DNA from: Poseidonibacter ostreae
Lineage (GTDB): Bacteria; Campylobacterota; Campylobacteria; Campylobacterales; Arcobacteraceae
NCBI RefSeq assembly: GCF_009208075.1
Contig: NZ_WFKJ01000008.1
Span: forward strand, 16,885 to 80,884
Direction: 5' to 3'
DNA: 64,000 nucleotides
The notes under the pieces were generated by a model. The model did no database searches. It saw only the letters and a program-made list of their open reading frames with translations, and was not told where the DNA came from. A program made the translations under genes and the position numbers. Shown in pieces: positions 62,241-64,000 of this stretch (position 1 is the first letter of the stretch; each line of letters begins with the position of its first letter).

Positions 62241-63329
62241 CTATTTTTTAATCAAAGGTAATTTATTTAGCATATTCTCACAATATTCCCATTGAGTTAA
62301 AGTATCTTTCCACTCTTGTGGAATTGCATCTACTCCTCTATAAGCTCCTAGAACCATTCCAATTGCAATTGATCGAGAAGCATTATCTCCACCTACCATT
62401 GCATTTGCTTGTAATGCTTTTTTAAGACCATCTTTATCATCTGCATACTTAAGTATAAAATAAACACTTCCAGGAAGAGTTCCTTGAGTTGGACTAGCTT
62501 TTCCTACTTTTATAGGTTCACTTCTTCCTACATCCCATAATCTTGCCATTGAAGTAAGAGCTAAGTCATCACAGAACTGCTCTTTTGATAAATCTGAATT
62601 TTCATCAATTGATTCTTCATACTTAGCAATTGCTTGTTTTACTTTTGTCTCAATAAAACCACCCATTAAAATAGCAACATCTTCTATAGCAGAACGTGGT
62701 TCTTCACCTCTTAAGACTCTATGAGTTACACGTGCGAAAAACTCACCCCCATCAAGAGCATCAACATCTCTATGAGTAAACATAGCTTTTCTTGCAACAT
62801 CAACTATTTCTTCTTCTGTTTCATAGTATGAATGAGCAGCAACATGTCTAATAGCAGTTGCATTTGAAATTCCACCAAGATAAGGAACTGCTGTTCCATT
62901 TTTAACTTGAGCATAAGTCTCTTTTGTCATAGTACAAATCCAAGAACCCCAAGAGTGCTCTAATCTATTCATCCAATGAGGAAGTAGGGGTGCTACTTCA
63001 AAAGCTCTTGGAGGATTTGAAATACTTGCTAAATGCTCAAGTATTAAAATATTGTAATCACCATAATCAGTAGTACCCCCAGCGCTTTTCCCTGGATGAT
63101 AATTTCGTTGACCCCAACCAATACCATGAGTTTCTCCACCCATCATTTCACCAGGACTCATAAACTTTTCAATAGACTTATTTCCATAAGCTTTATATAT
63201 CTTTTGAGCATCATACTCATAGTGTGAGCCTAAACATAAAGCATCTCCTACAATTGCTGCAAAAAATGCACCTTTTAGTTTCTTTTCATCAGGTGTTTGA
63301 GTAGTTTTATTTGTTAATTCTTCATTCAT
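62241..63329 (-). CDS. ADP-ribosylglycohydrolase-family protein with altered metal motifs
   Basis: Family enzymes remove ADP-ribose from modified residues using two metals. The 362-residue product keeps the core landmarks: AAIVGDALCLGSHYEY near 30-45, GGTTDYGD near 84-91 and GGDNASRSIAIGMVLGAYRG near 309-328. The usual TDDT and GGDxDS metal motifs are changed (TDYGD; GGDNAS), so two of the canonical metal aspartates look replaced. It may be a divergent hydrolase or a binding protein. AGGA precedes the ATG, and the gene has its own promoter. Confidence 0.8.
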   Translation of the reverse strand: MNEELTNKTTQTPDEKKLKGAFFAAIVGDALCLGSHYEYDAQKIYKAYGNKSIEKFMSPGEMMGGETHGIGWGQRNYHPGKSAGGTTDYGDYNILILEHLASISNPPRAFEVAPLLPHWMNRLEHSWGSWICTMTKETYAQVKNGTAVPYLGGISNATAIRHVAAHSYYETEEEIVDVARKAMFTHRDVDALDGGEFFARVTHRVLRGEEPRSAIEDVAILMGGFIETKVKQAIAKYEESIDENSDLSKEQFCDDLALTSMARLWDVGRSEPIKVGKASPTQGTLPGSVYFILKYADDKDGLKKALQANAMVGGDNASRSIAIGMVLGAYRGVDAIPQEWKDTLTQWEYCENMLNKLPLIKK

Positions 63330-63369
63330 ATTTTATTCCTATTTATTTAATATTTTTATTCAAGAATGC

Positions 63370-63375
63370 ATTATA
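63370..63375 (-). promoter_or_regulatory. Putative -10 box (TATAAT) for the ADP-ribosylglycohydrolase-like gene
   Basis: TATAAT on the minus strand about 40 bases before the ATG in the divergent interval shared with the right-hand regulator gene. Confidence 0.45.
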
Positions 63376-63484
63376 ACTTATTTATAATTCTTTTTTAGTA
63401 CTTACAATCCTTTATTAATAAAACAGTTATTGAATAAATTATAGTAAAATGATAAAAAATAAAAATTAATATATTAGGTAATGT

Positions 63485-64000
63485 ATGAAAATCTTATTAA
63501 TTGAAGATGACCCTAACATACTATCTCTTTTAAAAAGAGGACTAGTTGAAGATGGTCATTCTATAGAAACTTCAGAGGATGGAGAAGAAGGTGAATATTT
63601 AGCAAGTATGAATAATTATGATTTAATCATACTTGACTGGATGCTACCTAATAAAGAAGGCATAGAGATATTAAAATCCTTAAGAAAGAAAAATATAACT
63701 ACTCCTGTATTAATGCTAACAGCAAAAAGTGAGATTGATGATAAAGTATTAGGATTAAATCATGGAGCAGATGATTATTTATCTAAACCTTTTTCCTATA
63801 AAGAATTAATAGCAAGAATTGAAGCAATATATCGAAGAAGTTTATCTGATGGCAAAAATGAAATTATAATAAATGACTTAACTATTGATATGAATAAAAA
63901 AATTGTAAAAAAAGAGAACGTCGAAATATCATTAACTGCAAAAGAATACGAACTTTTACTTTTTCTAATTAATAATAAAAATTCAATGGTGTCAAACGGC
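63485..64000 (+). CDS. OmpR-type response regulator (partial, runs off the right edge)
   Basis: The frame is open from ATG 63485 to the end of the window (172 codons). Receiver with acidic LIEDDP, phospho-acceptor D51 in IILDWMLPN and the SKPF lysine near 102; the winged-helix domain starts (SLTAKEYELLLFLINN) and is cut off. A kinase gene may follow outside the window. Divergent from the ADP-ribosylglycohydrolase-like gene. Confidence 0.9.
   Translation, partial: MKILLIEDDPNILSLLKRGLVEDGHSIETSEDGEEGEYLASMNNYDLIILDWMLPNKEGIEILKSLRKKNITTPVLMLTAKSEIDDKVLGLNHGADDYLSKPFSYKELIARIEAIYRRSLSDGKNEIIINDLTIDMNKKIVKKENVEISLTAKEYELLLFLINNKNSMVSNG

Overview
The window is strongly AT-rich and densely packed. 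Together its genes point to a Campylobacterota (Epsilonproteobacteria) genome of the Arcobacter type: an L-lactate utilisation locus (lutABC) beside a D-lactate dehydrogenase, RNase J next to rsmA, CcoG, PEB4/SurA-like chaperone, HemJ, and histidine kinases with an HQ(W/F)xxPL-type H-box. The assignment rests on gene content and protein motifs; no rRNA, tRNA, insertion sequence, prophage, integrase or CRISPR array was seen. No gene-free stretch exceeds 300 bases.

Layout. (1) 1-7343, minus: a copper/silver-type efflux operon read as response regulator, sensor kinase, Met-rich periplasmic protein, TolC-like channel, CusB-like adaptor, CusA-like RND pump (runs off the left edge). (2) 7420-12041, minus: hisF, SIMPL protein, nucleosidase-like protein, rlmN, a previously unlisted 32-residue membrane ORF, gltX. 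(3) 12115-19733, plus: a tight chain rsmA, rnj, kdsD, rluB-type synthase, rarA, hemJ, phoH-type ATPase. (4) 19899-22610, plus: a Phd-like protein one base ahead of a succinate dehydrogenase/fumarate reductase-type flavoprotein and Fe-S pair without membrane subunits. (5) 22651-32993, minus: orphan TRAP binding protein with bluB, a NifX-like protein, asnB with an AEC permease that lacks a normal start codon, PiT phosphate transporter, DEAD-box helicase with an RGG tail, accC/accB. (6) 33183-46158, plus: deaminase and methyltransferase, then a lactate/2-hydroxyacid block: lutABC, a two-component system with a substrate-binding-protein-like sensor, a TRAP transporter (dctPQM), a 38-residue ORF, and a 946-residue FAD/Fe-S D-lactate dehydrogenase. 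(7) 46232-58838, mostly plus: SurA-like chaperone, gatB, gpsA, fetB-like permease, HxlR regulator and acuI-type reductase (divergent), proA, a small monooxygenase-fold protein, a full-length arginine kinase, LysE exporter (minus), glyA, an Ada-like AraC/alkyltransferase fusion, a diguanylate cyclase. (8) 58900-64000: ccoG converging on a 7TM kinase/response regulator pair, an ADP-ribosylglycohydrolase-like protein with altered metal motifs, and the start of another OmpR-type regulator.

How the genes work together. The most coherent system is the 12-kb lactate block, where uptake, sensing and oxidation of lactate-like acids lie together with internal hairpins that could set subunit ratios. The copper-type efflux operon carries its own two-component switch. 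The most unusual single gene is the bacterial arginine kinase, closely spaced after proA and facing a LysE-family exporter. The remaining genes are largely housekeeping (translation, RNA decay, lipid and LPS precursor synthesis).
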